In this document: positions 15,864-25,187 of the stretch, one piece after another
How positions within the stretch are numbered: position 1 is the stretch's first letter
Layout of the letters: every line of letters starts with the position of its first letter
NCBI RefSeq assembly: GCF_947305105.1
Contig: NZ_CAMZCS010000014.1
Coordinates: 1 to 64,000 of the forward strand
DNA length: 64,000 nt
Reading direction: 5' to 3'
From: an uncultured Fibrobacter sp.
GTDB lineage: Bacteria > Fibrobacterota > Fibrobacteria > Fibrobacterales > Fibrobacteraceae
Notes under the pieces: model-generated
What the model was told of the DNA's origin: nothing
The model's input: only the letters and a program-made list of their open reading frames with translations
Database searches by the model: none
Translations under genes and position numbers: made by a program

Positions 15864-17992
15864 GCGTTCTCAACCTCTCTTACGCCTGAAATCAGGTGAA
15901 TCTTGCTGATGATCGTATCGACCTGTTCCTTGCGGAATGCCTTGAACACGAGGCGTATCCTTCCGGAATACTTGGCACTGACGACCGACATCCTGTCTAG
16001 GAATACGTTTGCGTTCTTGAGTTCCTGCAATATATCCAAGGTAATATTCTTTCGGTTGTCTGTCTCGATGGTGAGGTGCGCCGTGAACGGTTTTGTGGTG
16101 TCTTCGCTCCATTTTACGGCGATTTGCTGGCTGGCCGGCAGTTCCTTGAGCGACTGGCAGTGGATTTTGTGGACCTCGATGCCTATCTGCGGACGGAGGA
16201 CGCCGACGATATCGTCGCCAGGGACCGGAGCGCAGCAATCGGCAAAGTGGATGAGCAAACTCGTTTCCTGCCCAATCTGCAGGGGCATGTCGTCGCCGCG
16301 GTCCCGGTTAAACGTCGGGAAGAATCGCAGCGCGCTGACTTCCTTGGGAGCGATGTCGCCATGGCTCAAGAAGCGCTGGATGTCGGCAAGAGGGAGTTCG
16401 CCCTGGCCGATGCGCTCGAAGAGGTCTTCTTTGGACTGGACACCGAAGTAGCGCTTGATTTCTTCTTCGGGCGGGATATGCTGCTTGCTGATTTTCTTGA
16501 GGCGGAGTTCGCGGGTCCAGATTTCCTTGCCCAGGCTGCGGGCCTGCTGGATAATGCTTGTGCGCATCCAGCGGCGGAGTTCCTGCTTGGCCTTGACCGT
16601 TTTCACCAGGTCAAGCCATTCCGGGCTGGGCTCCTGGTTCTGGCTCTTGAGCACCTGGATGGTGGCTCCGTTCGGGATAACTTTGTCGAGGCTCACCACC
16701 TCGTCGTTGATACGGGCGCCGATACAGTGCAACCCGAGCTCGCTGTGGATGGCGAACGCGAAGTCGAGTACGCACGAACCGTTCGGCAATTCGATGGAGT
16801 TGCCTTTGGGCGTGAACACGGTGATGCCTTCCGGCTTCAGGTCCACCTTCAAGAAGTCCAGGTATTCCTTGCTGTCCGAAATTTCCGACTGCAACTTCAC
16901 CATGTGGTCGAGCCAGGCGAGTTCTTCGCCTTCGTGCTGCGTTTCCAGCTTGTAGGCCCAGTGCGCGGCGAATCCCTTCTCGGCGGTGAGGTCCATGTCC
17001 TTGGTACGGATTTGCACCTCGACCATCTTGTTCTCGGGACCGATGACCGTGGTGTGGATGCTCTGGTACAGGTTAGGCTTCGGGGTGGCGATATAGTCCT
17101 TGAAGCGGCTCTGCATGGGCGTCCAGAGGTTGTGGACGTAACCCAGGGCCAGGTAGCATTCCGGGATGGTGTCGACGATGATGCGGATGGCGAAGATGTC
17201 GAAGATATCTTCGAATTGGCAGTCGCGGTTCACCATCTTGTTATGGATGCTGTAAATGTTCTTGGTGCGCCCTTGGATGGTGCAGTCAAAATCTTCCAGG
17301 GCCATCTTGATTTGCAGAGGCCCGATAACGGACTGGATATATTTTTCGCGGCTTTCCTTGTTCTCGATGAGTGCGTCGACGATTTTCTGGTATTCGTCTG
17401 GGTTCACGTACTTGAACGAGAGGTCTTCCAGCTCGTTCTTCAGGTTGTAGAGGCCGAACCTGTGGGTGAGCGGGACGTAGATATCGAGTGTTTCCTGGGC
17501 AATAGAGCGGCGCTTCTCGGGCTTCATGTACCGCATGGTGCGCATGTTGTGGATGCGGTCCGCGATTTTGATCATGATGACCCGCGGGTCCTTGGCCATG
17601 GCAGTGATGAGCTTGCGGTAGGTCTCCGCCTTCTGGGCGGTCTTGCTTGCTTGCTGCGCTTCCGTAATCTTCGTGACGGCATCCACCATGAACGCCGTTT
17701 CTTCTCCAAATTTTTCCGAGATTTCTTTCAGCGTATGCGGGGTGTCTTCTACAACGTCGTGGAGGAGCCCGGCCAAGACGGTGGGCTGGTCCTGCTTCAG
17801 GTCGGCGAGAATCTTTGCGACTTCGTACGGGTGTTCCGTGTAGGGCATGCCGCTCTTGCGGTACTGGCCCTCATGGGCATCGGCAATGAAGGCCACTGCA
17901 GTCTCCAGAATCCCGCGGTCCAGCTTGGGATTCTTGCGTATGAGCATGTCGACGATATGCTCTTGGTTCGTTGTCAGACTGAGTTGTTTCAT
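15860..17992 (-). CDS. Bifunctional (p)ppGpp synthetase/hydrolase, Rel/SpoT family
   Basis: Makes and degrades the alarmone (p)ppGpp in the cytoplasm. 710 residues with the full long-RSH layout: N-terminal HD hydrolase (H54, LLHDVVEDT with H78-D79), synthetase domain with RFKDYIATPK and YQSIHTTV, TGS domain (ITVFTPKGNSIELPNG as two halves) and a C-terminal ACT domain. The RFKD motif is the charge type found in bifunctional Rel/SpoT rather than in synthetase-only RelA. It is followed at ATGA overlap by a small unknown gene and then nuoA, so stringent control and respiration may share a transcript. Whether rel or spoT is the better name cannot be told. Confidence 0.93.
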   Translation of the reverse strand: MKQLSLTTNQEHIVDMLIRKNPKLDRGILETAVAFIADAHEGQYRKSGMPYTEHPYEVAKILADLKQDQPTVLAGLLHDVVEDTPHTLKEISEKFGEETAFMVDAVTKITEAQQASKTAQKAETYRKLITAMAKDPRVIMIKIADRIHNMRTMRYMKPEKRRSIAQETLDIYVPLTHRFGLYNLKNELEDLSFKYVNPDEYQKIVDALIENKESREKYIQSVIGPLQIKMALEDFDCTIQGRTKNIYSIHNKMVNRDCQFEDIFDIFAIRIIVDTIPECYLALGYVHNLWTPMQSRFKDYIATPKPNLYQSIHTTVIGPENKMVEVQIRTKDMDLTAEKGFAAHWAYKLETQHEGEELAWLDHMVKLQSEISDSKEYLDFLKVDLKPEGITVFTPKGNSIELPNGSCVLDFAFAIHSELGLHCIGARINDEVVSLDKVIPNGATIQVLKSQNQEPSPEWLDLVKTVKAKQELRRWMRTSIIQQARSLGKEIWTRELRLKKISKQHIPPEEEIKRYFGVQSKEDLFERIGQGELPLADIQRFLSHGDIAPKEVSALRFFPTFNRDRGDDMPLQIGQETSLLIHFADCCAPVPGDDIVGVLRPQIGIEVHKIHCQSLKELPASQQIAVKWSEDTTKPFTAHLTIETDNRKNITLDILQELKNANVFLDRMSVVSAKYSGRIRLVFKAFRKEQVDTIISKIHLISGVREVENA

Positions 17993-18133
17993 TACCCCCC
18001 AATTTATTTAAAAAATGGGCAATCCATTTGCTTTGTTTTCTAAAAAAACGAAAAAATAAGATATTCTGTAGATTCGGTTCGCAGAATCCATTGCCTATGG
18101 AAAACTGATGCTTGCGGTTCTATACATTAATTG

Positions 18134-18157
18134 AAAAAAGGAACCTTGCGGTTCCTT
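18134..18157 (-). terminator. Rho-independent terminator of the Cys-rich lipoprotein gene
   Basis: On the minus strand AAGGAACC-GCAA-GGTTCCTT followed by TTTT. A perfect 8-bp stem with a GCAA loop, about 30 nt after the stop at 18186. Confidence 0.8.
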
Positions 18158-18185
18158 ATGCTAAAACTTTTTTTGGAATATTTTG

Positions 18186-20069
18186 CTAGTCTTCCTTGTA
18201 ATCGTTGTTACCATGGGCGTAGCCTTCTTCTGTATTGGTGGAAGGCTTGTAGCATTTATTTTCTAGGGTGTGACCGGCCTTGAAGCATTCCTGTCGACTC
18301 CAGCAGCATCCATGGCTGTTTTTGCCTGTATCGTCGCATATGCAAGCGATTCCGTCATTATTTCCATCCAGGTCTACGAGCTTTCCATTGCTACAGGCAA
18401 CGATGTATCCACCTTCGTGATAACTGTTGTTGATGCAGGTCTGGAGGGAATTGTGGCAAACTCCGAAGTAGGTTCCCAGGGCGTCGCACGATACGCGGCG
18501 TGTCTCGTTAGTAAGGTCGAATTCGAAATCTTCCACGCGTTCTTTAGGATCGGAGACTGGTTCGTGATTCATCCAGTTGTACCCGTGGACGGTTTTTGCT
18601 ACCATCTTTTTGCTAGGAATCAAGACTTTCCATTTCTGTTTCGTTTCAAAATCCCTGAACGGCGGGTAGTCGGGGTCTTCGTTCTTGAGAATTTGCTTGC
18701 AACGTTCTTCGTCGTAGCAAGGATTTGGATTGGAGGGCGCGACGCCCATTGGCTCACCCCAGCATGGATCACAATCAGAACATTGGTTTATGTCGCATTC
18801 GTTCTCCATTATCTGTGGATCGGTGCCTTCTCTACAAGCGACGGGACATTTGTAATTGTCCTTGTCGAGCGGGTCGAACTTGTTATGGAGCCTTTCCCAT
18901 TGCCCGTCGACGCACCTGTACATGATGGCGTTGTTGTTGATGTCGTTGTCGCACCTCAGTTCGTCGTTCAGGCACTCGCCGCAGATGGCCTTGTCGGTAC
19001 GGCACGACTTGTTGCCGCATATGGAAACGGCCTTCTTGGCTTCGCCGGCGACGCACTCGTAGACGGTTCCCTTTTGTTCGTTATCGTTGGTGCAGGTGTG
19101 TTCGTAGTTCGTGCACGCACCGCAACCGTTGTCGCGCGGGTCGCAGGAATTTCCGTCACAGCTCTCGGTTTTCTTCTTTCCGTTTTCACAGTGGGTGACG
19201 GTCGCCTTGAAGTTCTTGTCTTCGGTACAGGTCTGCACGTCGTTGATGCATTCGCCGCAATCCGTCTCTTCTTCGTTACAGGATACCGTACCGCACGAGC
19301 GGTTCACGAGGACTCCCTTCACGCATTCCTTGACAACGCCGATGCTTGCGGGGCTGTTGGAGCACGTGCTCTTGTAGCTGTCGTCGCATTCGCTTTCGAC
19401 TTCGGCTCCCGTATTCGCGCATTCCTTGGTCACTGTATTGCAGAGAACGCCTTCGTCACAGGTGTTGCTCTTGCAAGAGCATTTTCCGTCTTTCGCCTTG
19501 CCGCCAGACGCCTTGCACAAGTCGGCGAAGGAGTTGAGAGTCGACGAAGTGGTGTCCTTGGATTCTTTTGTCGATGATGAGTCTTTGGTTTCTTTCGTCG
19601 AAGAGGTATCTTCGGTGCGCTTGGTCTGGTTCCCGCAAATTCCTGAAAGAACGTTACAGACGGCACCCACGTCGCAGAGCTCGCCCTTACAGATACACAC
19701 GCCGTCTTTTTCTTTACCGCCGGACCCCTTGCACAAGTCTATGAACTTGGTGAGAGTTTCTTTGGACATGGAGGAGGAACTCTTTTTAGAGGAACTGCTC
19801 ACATCCTTGTCACTGTCCGTGGAATCGGGACGAATTCCCAGATCGACCCATTCGTGGTCGAGGCAAAGGAAGTCGGAGTGCTTGTCCTTCACGTAGACCG
19901 TATCTCCTTCGTTGGTGTCGGTGCAGGCGCCCAACTCGAAAATCGAGGGAACTTCCGTGACAACCTTCTTTGGGGTTACCTTTTCGCTGCTGTCGTCGTC
20001 ACCGCAGCCGGTAATGAGGACGGCTCCGAGGAGTGCCGAACCTAGAAGGGATAGGAATGTTTTTTTCAT
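18186..20069 (-). CDS. Cysteine-rich surface lipoprotein with Excalibur-like motif
   Basis: 627 residues; function unknown. The start at 20069 (MKKTFLS) has GGAGA 6 nt upstream and a lipobox LITGC. Residues about 40-80 carry the two-cysteine C-x6-EG...C...W module shared with other lipoproteins here. Two Ser/Lys/Thr-rich linkers alternate with FxDLCKxSGGKxKDGxCxCK units, twice. Residues about 230-400 hold at least three tandem units of about 45 residues with six cysteines each (CGECxNDxxTCTxD...C). Near the C-terminus DLDGNNDGIAC resembles an Excalibur calcium-binding motif. Probably disulfide-stabilised and surface exposed. A hairpin terminator follows. Confidence 0.8.
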   Translation of the reverse strand: MKKTFLSLLGSALLGAVLITGCGDDDSSEKVTPKKVVTEVPSIFELGACTDTNEGDTVYVKDKHSDFLCLDHEWVDLGIRPDSTDSDKDVSSSSKKSSSSMSKETLTKFIDLCKGSGGKEKDGVCICKGELCDVGAVCNVLSGICGNQTKRTEDTSSTKETKDSSSTKESKDTTSSTLNSFADLCKASGGKAKDGKCSCKSNTCDEGVLCNTVTKECANTGAEVESECDDSYKSTCSNSPASIGVVKECVKGVLVNRSCGTVSCNEEETDCGECINDVQTCTEDKNFKATVTHCENGKKKTESCDGNSCDPRDNGCGACTNYEHTCTNDNEQKGTVYECVAGEAKKAVSICGNKSCRTDKAICGECLNDELRCDNDINNNAIMYRCVDGQWERLHNKFDPLDKDNYKCPVACREGTDPQIMENECDINQCSDCDPCWGEPMGVAPSNPNPCYDEERCKQILKNEDPDYPPFRDFETKQKWKVLIPSKKMVAKTVHGYNWMNHEPVSDPKERVEDFEFDLTNETRRVSCDALGTYFGVCHNSLQTCINNSYHEGGYIVACSNGKLVDLDGNNDGIACICDDTGKNSHGCCWSRQECFKAGHTLENKCYKPSTNTEEGYAHGNNDYKED

Positions 20070-20168
20070 TGCAATCTCCGCCAAAAAAAAACTTACAATT
20101 TTATTCCAAATATACCCAGATTCATCAATGTTGTCAATTTTGGGGCTGTTTTGAGCGCCAATTCCCTG

Positions 20169-21062
20169 TTATTTTCCGCCCAATTCCCGCGGGTGGAACA
20201 TTCTGTGTTCCTGCTTGATGAATTCCTTGTCGATGTGTGTATAAATTTGCGTGGTGCTGATGTCTGCATGGCCCAGCAGTTCCTGCAGGACGCGCAGGTC
20301 CATGCCCGCCTCTAGGCAGTGCGTGGCAAAACTGTGCCGGAAGGTGTGCGGCGAAACTTGTTTGGAAAGGTGTGCCGTGTGTTGTTGCACGATTTTCCAG
20401 GCACCCATGCGGGTCATCGGTTTGCCATGGGAATTTAAAATTATGTTGTCTGTTGTCGGGTGGGTGAGGGGGCGTCCATCTTCTATCCAGGCGCGCAGAT
20501 TTTCTTTCGCCTTGCTGCCGAGCGGTACCAGGCGTTGCTTGTTGCCTTTGCCGATGGGGGTGAGCCATTCGTTTTCTAGGTCCAGGTGCGAGAGCTTGAT
20601 TCCCAAGGTCTCCGATATGCGGAGTCCCGCGCTGTACATGAGTTCAAACAGGGCCGTGTCGCGGAGCGGGTTCTTGCCGTTTGCCGCACTCTCGAATACG
20701 CTGTCGATTTCTTCGCGGGTGAGGTACTGGGGCAAATAATGGCCCAGCTTGGGGCGTTCGAGCATCGATTCGGTGCTGTAGTCGTACTCGCCTTCCTTCT
20801 GCATGTACTTGAGGAACCCGCGCAGGCTCGAAAAGTGTCGCGCGATGGATGTGGGGGAGTATTCCTCCTGCCCGGCGGTGAACGTCAGGAATTCGTCCAG
20901 TTTTTCCGGGGTCAAATCCTTCAAGTCCAAACTGGATTCGTCGAGCCATTCGATAAAATGCCTCAAATCTTCCTGATAGCTCTGGATGGTGGCAGGCGAA
21001 AGGTTCCGCTCCACTCCCAAGAAGGCCAGGTAGGCGTCCATGCGGTTCGAATTGAGGCTCAT
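20169..21062 (-). CDS. Tyrosine recombinase, XerC/XerD type
   Basis: Site-specific recombinase; in most bacteria such proteins resolve chromosome dimers at dif. 297 residues, the standard Xer length. N-terminal SAM-like DNA-binding domain (residues about 8-95). Catalytic domain with R148 (SAGLRIS), a lysine in GKGNK (172-175), H239-x-x-R242 (HTFRHSFATH), H265 (LGHADIST) and nucleophile Y274 (TQIYTHI). All active-site residues are present. No dif-like site, integron array or phage gene is evident nearby, so a housekeeping Xer is more likely than an integrase. XerC versus XerD cannot be decided. Confidence 0.9.
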   Translation of the reverse strand: MSLNSNRMDAYLAFLGVERNLSPATIQSYQEDLRHFIEWLDESSLDLKDLTPEKLDEFLTFTAGQEEYSPTSIARHFSSLRGFLKYMQKEGEYDYSTESMLERPKLGHYLPQYLTREEIDSVFESAANGKNPLRDTALFELMYSAGLRISETLGIKLSHLDLENEWLTPIGKGNKQRLVPLGSKAKENLRAWIEDGRPLTHPTTDNIILNSHGKPMTRMGAWKIVQQHTAHLSKQVSPHTFRHSFATHCLEAGMDLRVLQELLGHADISTTQIYTHIDKEFIKQEHRMFHPRELGGK

Positions 21063-21077
21063 CTTATTCCTTGAATT

Positions 21078-23669
21078 TTAGTCCTTGACGCAGCGGATTG
21101 CCGTGAAGTGCCTGCGGTACTGCGAAATTTCCTTGGTAATCGCCTTGGGTTTACCTTGGCCTGTAGAATAATAATACATGACCGTATCTGCAGGGTTGTG
21201 AACGGCGAGGCACGCCTCCTGGTCGATAGACAGGGTCTGCTGATTTTGCCTGCCGTAGCTGAAGACATCGGCTTGCGTGTAGCAACCGTTAGGAACGATC
21301 CCGAAGCCGTACTTGTCCATGCCGTGATTTTTGGTTATTGTTTTTCCTACAGAATTGATGTATTCCCATCCGTAAACGGCTTTAAGGTCGATGCCCGCGG
21401 AATCGCCGACAAAGTCCAGCAGGTCGTCCCAGTCGCCTAGGGTCGGCACGTGCCATCCGCTAGGGCAAAGGGCCTCGGTGGAGTCAGAGACCAAGGGGTA
21501 CCTATAGTAGCGCCCGTACTTGGCGCAGGAATCCATGTAACAATAGCTTTTTGCGGAATCGGCAGCCTCGTAGCGCAGGCTTTCTGCCATCCAGGTGACT
21601 CCGTTCATCTCGACGGTCTTGTATTCCTGCCCGTCGCGGTCGTCGGTCAGTGTCCCGTATTCGCCGGTGTAGCCGTAGGCGACGGCGGTGTCGTTGACGC
21701 AGCGGACATTGAGGTAATAGGCTATCGAGGTAGACCCGACATACAGGGTATCTTTAAGGATGCTTTCGCTTTTGGAAGAGGTGAGGGTGTATGCCATGCT
21801 GTCCTTCTTAATGTCGCTGCTCCAATAGTTTTCACTTCCGCTACGATTGACACCTATGGCACTGCGGTCGAAGAAACCGTAGAACGAGGAATCGTTCCTT
21901 GCGTATCCGGACAGGGGCATCGAGAATCCAAATTCGTCTTTCCCGCCATAATAATTGGAAAGCAGGTGCTCGGCCTTGGTATCGAGCCCCCCGAAATAGA
22001 CAAGCGTGTCGAAGTCGGCCTTCGACGGCAGGTGCCATCCGTCGGGGCATGCGGTCTTTGCCTCGTCGAAGGTATAGTACCGCCCGAAGGTGCTGCAATA
22101 GTCGGAATAACGGTGGTCCTGGTAACAGAAGCTGTTTTCCGTTTCGTAGTTCAAGTTCTGCGACATCCACTTCTGCGGGCCGATAACAGTGGTCTTGTAG
22201 GTCTGGCCGTCGCGCGGGTCGGTGAACTTGCCGTAATTGAAGGAGGGATTCAAAAGCGAGTCCGTCATGTCGGGGGCGGAGCGGCTCTTGACGCAATAGT
22301 ACTGCTGGGCGGTGCTTTCGCGGAGGGTCCTGTCGGAATATGCCGCGTCGGAAGACTGGAGGAACGTGATTCCGTCTATCATGACGTCTTGAGCGGATTG
22401 GATGTTCAAGCCGTATGCGTTGAGGCCGTTTCTGTAATTCCAGCCGGTCTTGGACTTGAGCATGATTCCCGCGAAGCACTTGCCTCCGATGCTCTCGAAA
22501 AGTTCCGCCCAATCTTCCTCATCGGGGGTGTGCCAGCCGAAGGGGCAATAGTATTCCGTCCAGGATTCTATCTTGACGGGCGTCTTGACCCATTCTTGGT
22601 TCCCGATCTTGACGGATTTCTTCCCGCCGACATCGCCGTATTCGCATTTGTCCTTGCCGTCGACATTGCACGGCTTGACCTTGGGAGCCCATGCGGAATC
22701 CTTGCAGGTTTCGTCGTTGGATTTCACCGAGGCCTTGTCGTTCAAGTCGGGCCATGGGGTGGGGGCGTCACCCTTGATGCAGCGCAGTTGCGCGACCCTG
22801 GAATCTTTAAGCTTATCCTCCGAAGTACTGACATAGGTGACGTTGAACGGAGTGGTGCGTTCGGTTTCTGCCATGGCTATGCCCGTGTACAATTTCCCTG
22901 AGTTGCGGGTATTGTACGGTGTCCAGAAATAAAAATCGGTATTGACCGAAAATCCGTAGGCATCGGTTCCGCAGAGGTCGACCTTGGCGAAACAGTTGTC
23001 CTTGCTCATCAGGTTCCTGGCGCCGTCGGAATACTTGTAGTCAGAGAACTTGCGGCCTCCCGTGTTCGAGAACAGGGTCGCCCAGTCACTTCTTGTCGGG
23101 ATTCTCCATCCGTCAGGGCATATTCCCTGGACTAGCGTATCGCAAATGTTAGAAAGGGAGCAACCATTCGAAAGGGTGTCCATTATAGTTGTCCAGGTGT
23201 ACTTTCTCCCGTACTTTTTGCAGTCGGTATCGGTGGAGTCATAGCATTCGCTGCCAGATTCCGTTTTGTAGTTCAGGTTCTCGGCCATCCAAGTCTGTTC
23301 GCCGATCGTGACGGTCTTGTAGGTCTTGCCGTCGCGCTTGTTGGTGAATTTCCCCTTGACGACGGAGGAGGGGTCAACTACATAGTTGCCGGAGCTGCTA
23401 GACTTCTTGCTGCTGCTCGATTTCTTGCTCGAAGAGGAATCGTCTTCAGGATCAGAATCATCATCCGGTTCCTCGCTGCTCGAAGACGACTTTTTCTTTG
23501 AGTCGGATGAGTTTTTCTTGCTCGACGAAGAGTCGCTTTCCGAATCGGACGAGACGGAGGAACTGGAAGACATTTCCTCGTCGTCGGATTTTGCGTCGGT
23601 GGAGCTTTCACCGCTACAGCATAGGAGGAAAAACGGAAGAACCAATGCGAGGTAAGGTGCTATTCTCAT
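21078..23669 (-). CDS. Multi-domain FISUMP surface protein
   Basis: 863 residues carrying four copies of the Fibrobacter succinogenes major paralogous domain, the second degenerate. Signal peptide MRIAPYLALVLPFFLLCC with a poor lipobox (Cys at -1), then a Ser/Asp-rich linker to about residue 95. FISUMP copies lie at about 100-275, 335-470 (which lacks the WMAENL motif), 485-660 and 672-863. Each has (D)RDGQ-Y-K-T, Q-x-WM(A/S)(E/Q)(N/S)L, CPDGWH-P and a terminal (V/I)RC(V/I)K. The function of FISUMP is not established; surface exposure is inferred from the leader. Initiation has a GGAGAA upstream. It ends 15 nt before the Xer gene and may be co-transcribed with it. Confidence 0.88.
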   Translation of the reverse strand: MRIAPYLALVLPFFLLCCSGESSTDAKSDDEEMSSSSSVSSDSESDSSSSKKNSSDSKKKSSSSSEEPDDDSDPEDDSSSSKKSSSSKKSSSSGNYVVDPSSVVKGKFTNKRDGKTYKTVTIGEQTWMAENLNYKTESGSECYDSTDTDCKKYGRKYTWTTIMDTLSNGCSLSNICDTLVQGICPDGWRIPTRSDWATLFSNTGGRKFSDYKYSDGARNLMSKDNCFAKVDLCGTDAYGFSVNTDFYFWTPYNTRNSGKLYTGIAMAETERTTPFNVTYVSTSEDKLKDSRVAQLRCIKGDAPTPWPDLNDKASVKSNDETCKDSAWAPKVKPCNVDGKDKCEYGDVGGKKSVKIGNQEWVKTPVKIESWTEYYCPFGWHTPDEEDWAELFESIGGKCFAGIMLKSKTGWNYRNGLNAYGLNIQSAQDVMIDGITFLQSSDAAYSDRTLRESTAQQYYCVKSRSAPDMTDSLLNPSFNYGKFTDPRDGQTYKTTVIGPQKWMSQNLNYETENSFCYQDHRYSDYCSTFGRYYTFDEAKTACPDGWHLPSKADFDTLVYFGGLDTKAEHLLSNYYGGKDEFGFSMPLSGYARNDSSFYGFFDRSAIGVNRSGSENYWSSDIKKDSMAYTLTSSKSESILKDTLYVGSTSIAYYLNVRCVNDTAVAYGYTGEYGTLTDDRDGQEYKTVEMNGVTWMAESLRYEAADSAKSYCYMDSCAKYGRYYRYPLVSDSTEALCPSGWHVPTLGDWDDLLDFVGDSAGIDLKAVYGWEYINSVGKTITKNHGMDKYGFGIVPNGCYTQADVFSYGRQNQQTLSIDQEACLAVHNPADTVMYYYSTGQGKPKAITKEISQYRRHFTAIRCVKD

Positions 23670-23729
23670 AATATTCTCCTTGCTTTTAAATGAATATAGA
23701 ATTTTTTTGAATTTTTTTATAAAAAACCC

Positions 23730-23758
23730 TTGACAAGTCTTTTCTGCTTTTCTATAAT
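23730..23758 (+). promoter_or_regulatory. Strong sigma-70-type promoter of tRNA-Lys
   Basis: TTGACA at 23730-23735, a 17-nt spacer, TATAAT at 23753-23758: both hexamers are exact consensus. The tRNA starts 21 nt after the -10. The best promoter in the window and a useful reference for this genome. Confidence 0.88.
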
Positions 23759-23779
23759 TGTGCGCGTCCGAGCGACAAT

Positions 23780-23852
<73 letters not shown>

Positions 23853-23854
23853 CT

Positions 23855-23890
23855 AAGTGCCGATTCCGAGAAGGAATCGGCACTTTTTTT
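23855..23890 (+). terminator. Terminator of tRNA-Lys
   Basis: AAGTGCCGATTCC-GAGAA-GGAATCGGCACTT followed by a T-run. A perfect 13-bp stem starting 3 nt after the tRNA. Confidence 0.93.
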
Positions 23891-23912
23891 TCAAGATATT
23901 CTATTTCCTAAA

Positions 23913-23955
23913 TAAAAAAGCCTGCCGCCGAGTTCAATCGGAGGCAGGCTTTTTT
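23913..23955 (-). terminator. Bidirectional terminator after the Pro/Ala-rich OMP gene
   Basis: AAAAAGCCTGCC-x-CCG, loop AGTTCAAT, CGG-x-GGCAGGCTTTTT. The flanking A- and T-runs let it work on both strands. It ends the minus-strand gene at 23990 and backs up the tRNA terminator. Confidence 0.88.
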
Positions 23956-23989
23956 GTGCCAGCAAGGAATGGCTGGCTCTGCAAATGGG

Positions 23990-25006
23990 TTAGATGAACA
24001 ATTTCAGGCCGATGGACAGGTCAACTGCCCTGAAGCTCCAGTATTCGTCCTTGCCATCGTCACGGATGTACAGATCGTCATAGATATCGGAAATACCGAT
24101 GTTCATGCGCGTGTAAATGCCGAAGTGGCTGGTTGCATTGACGCCCATACCCATGATGAAGTCCCAAGACATCGGTGCGCAGTGGTCTTCGTGGAGGTCC
24201 TGGTCTACTCGCTTATTTCCGTTGATGGAAATCTGGAGGTTGTTGTACAGGGGAACTTCGATTTCGGTACCGATGAAGAAGTTGACAACGCCAGAACGGG
24301 TGGCATTGATGTTCATCTGGAGAGGGAAACCGAGCGAATAAGCTACGATCTTGTCTTTACGCGCTTCCCTTTCGTATGTAGTCCGGTTTGTCTGCGAGAA
24401 GGAATTGGATTCTTTTCTATAGATGAACTGGGAACCGATTTCGAAGCTGAAGATATATTCGCTTATGGGAATGGTCACGAATGCGCCACCGTTCCAAGTC
24501 AGGCCTTCGTCGAGGTCGTCGTTGTCTTCGCCTTCGAATTCGCTGGTACCGATGGATGCCTGGATACCGTAGTGCATGGTCTGCCTGGGATGGACCCTCG
24601 GTGCCGGTGCAGGTGCTGGAGCCGGAGCCTGCTGGACCGGCGCTACTGCGACGGGCTGCGGCTGCGGCATTACGACCGGTTGAGGCTGAGTCGGCTGTTG
24701 GGCTTCAGTTGTGTTGGCATAGTAGAAAATTACGGGGACCGATTCGCCGTTTTGTGCGGCTTGTTCCGCTGCGGGCGCTGCCGTGGGCTCGTTTGGTGCT
24801 GGAGCTACAACGGGAGCGGGTGCCGGTTGTTCGGTTGCGGCTGGTGCTGGAACGGGAGCGGGTGCTGCGACAGGAGCTGCTTCTGCAGCGGGAGCTGCAA
24901 CAGGGGCGGCTTCTACAGCGGGTGCTTCTTGGGGAGTGTCTTGAGCGACGGCAAAGGTTGCAAGGCAGAAAAGCGAAGAAACGGCAAGGATAATTTTTTT
25001 ATTCAT
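23990..25006 (-). CDS. Outer-membrane protein with Pro/Ala-rich linker
   Basis: 338 residues. Signal peptide MNKKIILAVSSLFCLATFAVAQ, then about 130 residues of alternating Pro, Ala, Val and Glu (APAVEAAPVAAP...), then about 190 residues that read like an 8-strand beta-barrel (HYGIQASIGTSEFEG, FVTIPISEYIFSFEIGSQF, LSIGLKLFI at the end). The architecture recalls barrel proteins with a peptidoglycan- or wall-spanning Pro/Ala-rich segment, but no OmpA-type C-terminal domain is present. Strong AAGGAG ribosome site and bidirectional terminator, so monocistronic and probably well expressed. Function unknown. Confidence 0.82.
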   Translation of the reverse strand: MNKKIILAVSSLFCLATFAVAQDTPQEAPAVEAAPVAAPAAEAAPVAAPAPVPAPAATEQPAPAPVVAPAPNEPTAAPAAEQAAQNGESVPVIFYYANTTEAQQPTQPQPVVMPQPQPVAVAPVQQAPAPAPAPAPRVHPRQTMHYGIQASIGTSEFEGEDNDDLDEGLTWNGGAFVTIPISEYIFSFEIGSQFIYRKESNSFSQTNRTTYEREARKDKIVAYSLGFPLQMNINATRSGVVNFFIGTEIEVPLYNNLQISINGNKRVDQDLHEDHCAPMSWDFIMGMGVNATSHFGIYTRMNIGISDIYDDLYIRDDGKDEYWSFRAVDLSIGLKLFI

Positions 25007-25133
25007 GAACTACTCCTTAATATGTTCCCAATTAAACTATTTAATTTTTTCCAATAAAGAAAGAAAACGTGGATATTTTCTTCAAGTTTTTTGATTTTTT
25101 TAGAAAAAGATATGTTTTTTTGTTATTTTTTTG

Positions 25134-25139
25134 TATAAT
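25134..25139 (+). promoter_or_regulatory. Candidate -10 element of the nucleotidyltransferase gene
   Basis: TATAAT 48 nt upstream of the ATG in a T-rich gap between divergent genes. No good -35 at 16-18 nt spacing, so support is limited to the -10 hexamer. Confidence 0.35.
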
Positions 25140-25187
25140 GGGATGTAAAGTTTTGCATATGTATCGCAAATCAAGGATTGCAAAGAA

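Noticed and set aside
16076-18043. A 655-codon open frame on the plus strand opposite the Rel/SpoT gene
   Set aside because: Antisense shadow of a well-conserved gene; its composition is that of reversed codons and no domain is recognisable.
20169-21062. An integrase marking a genomic island or integron
   Set aside because: The protein has the standard Xer length and motifs; no attC-like array, phage gene or tRNA-end duplication was found beside it.
21450-22901. A long plus-strand frame opposite the four-domain FISUMP gene
   Set aside because: No signal peptide, no start signal and no domain; the opposite strand is a clear FISUMP protein.
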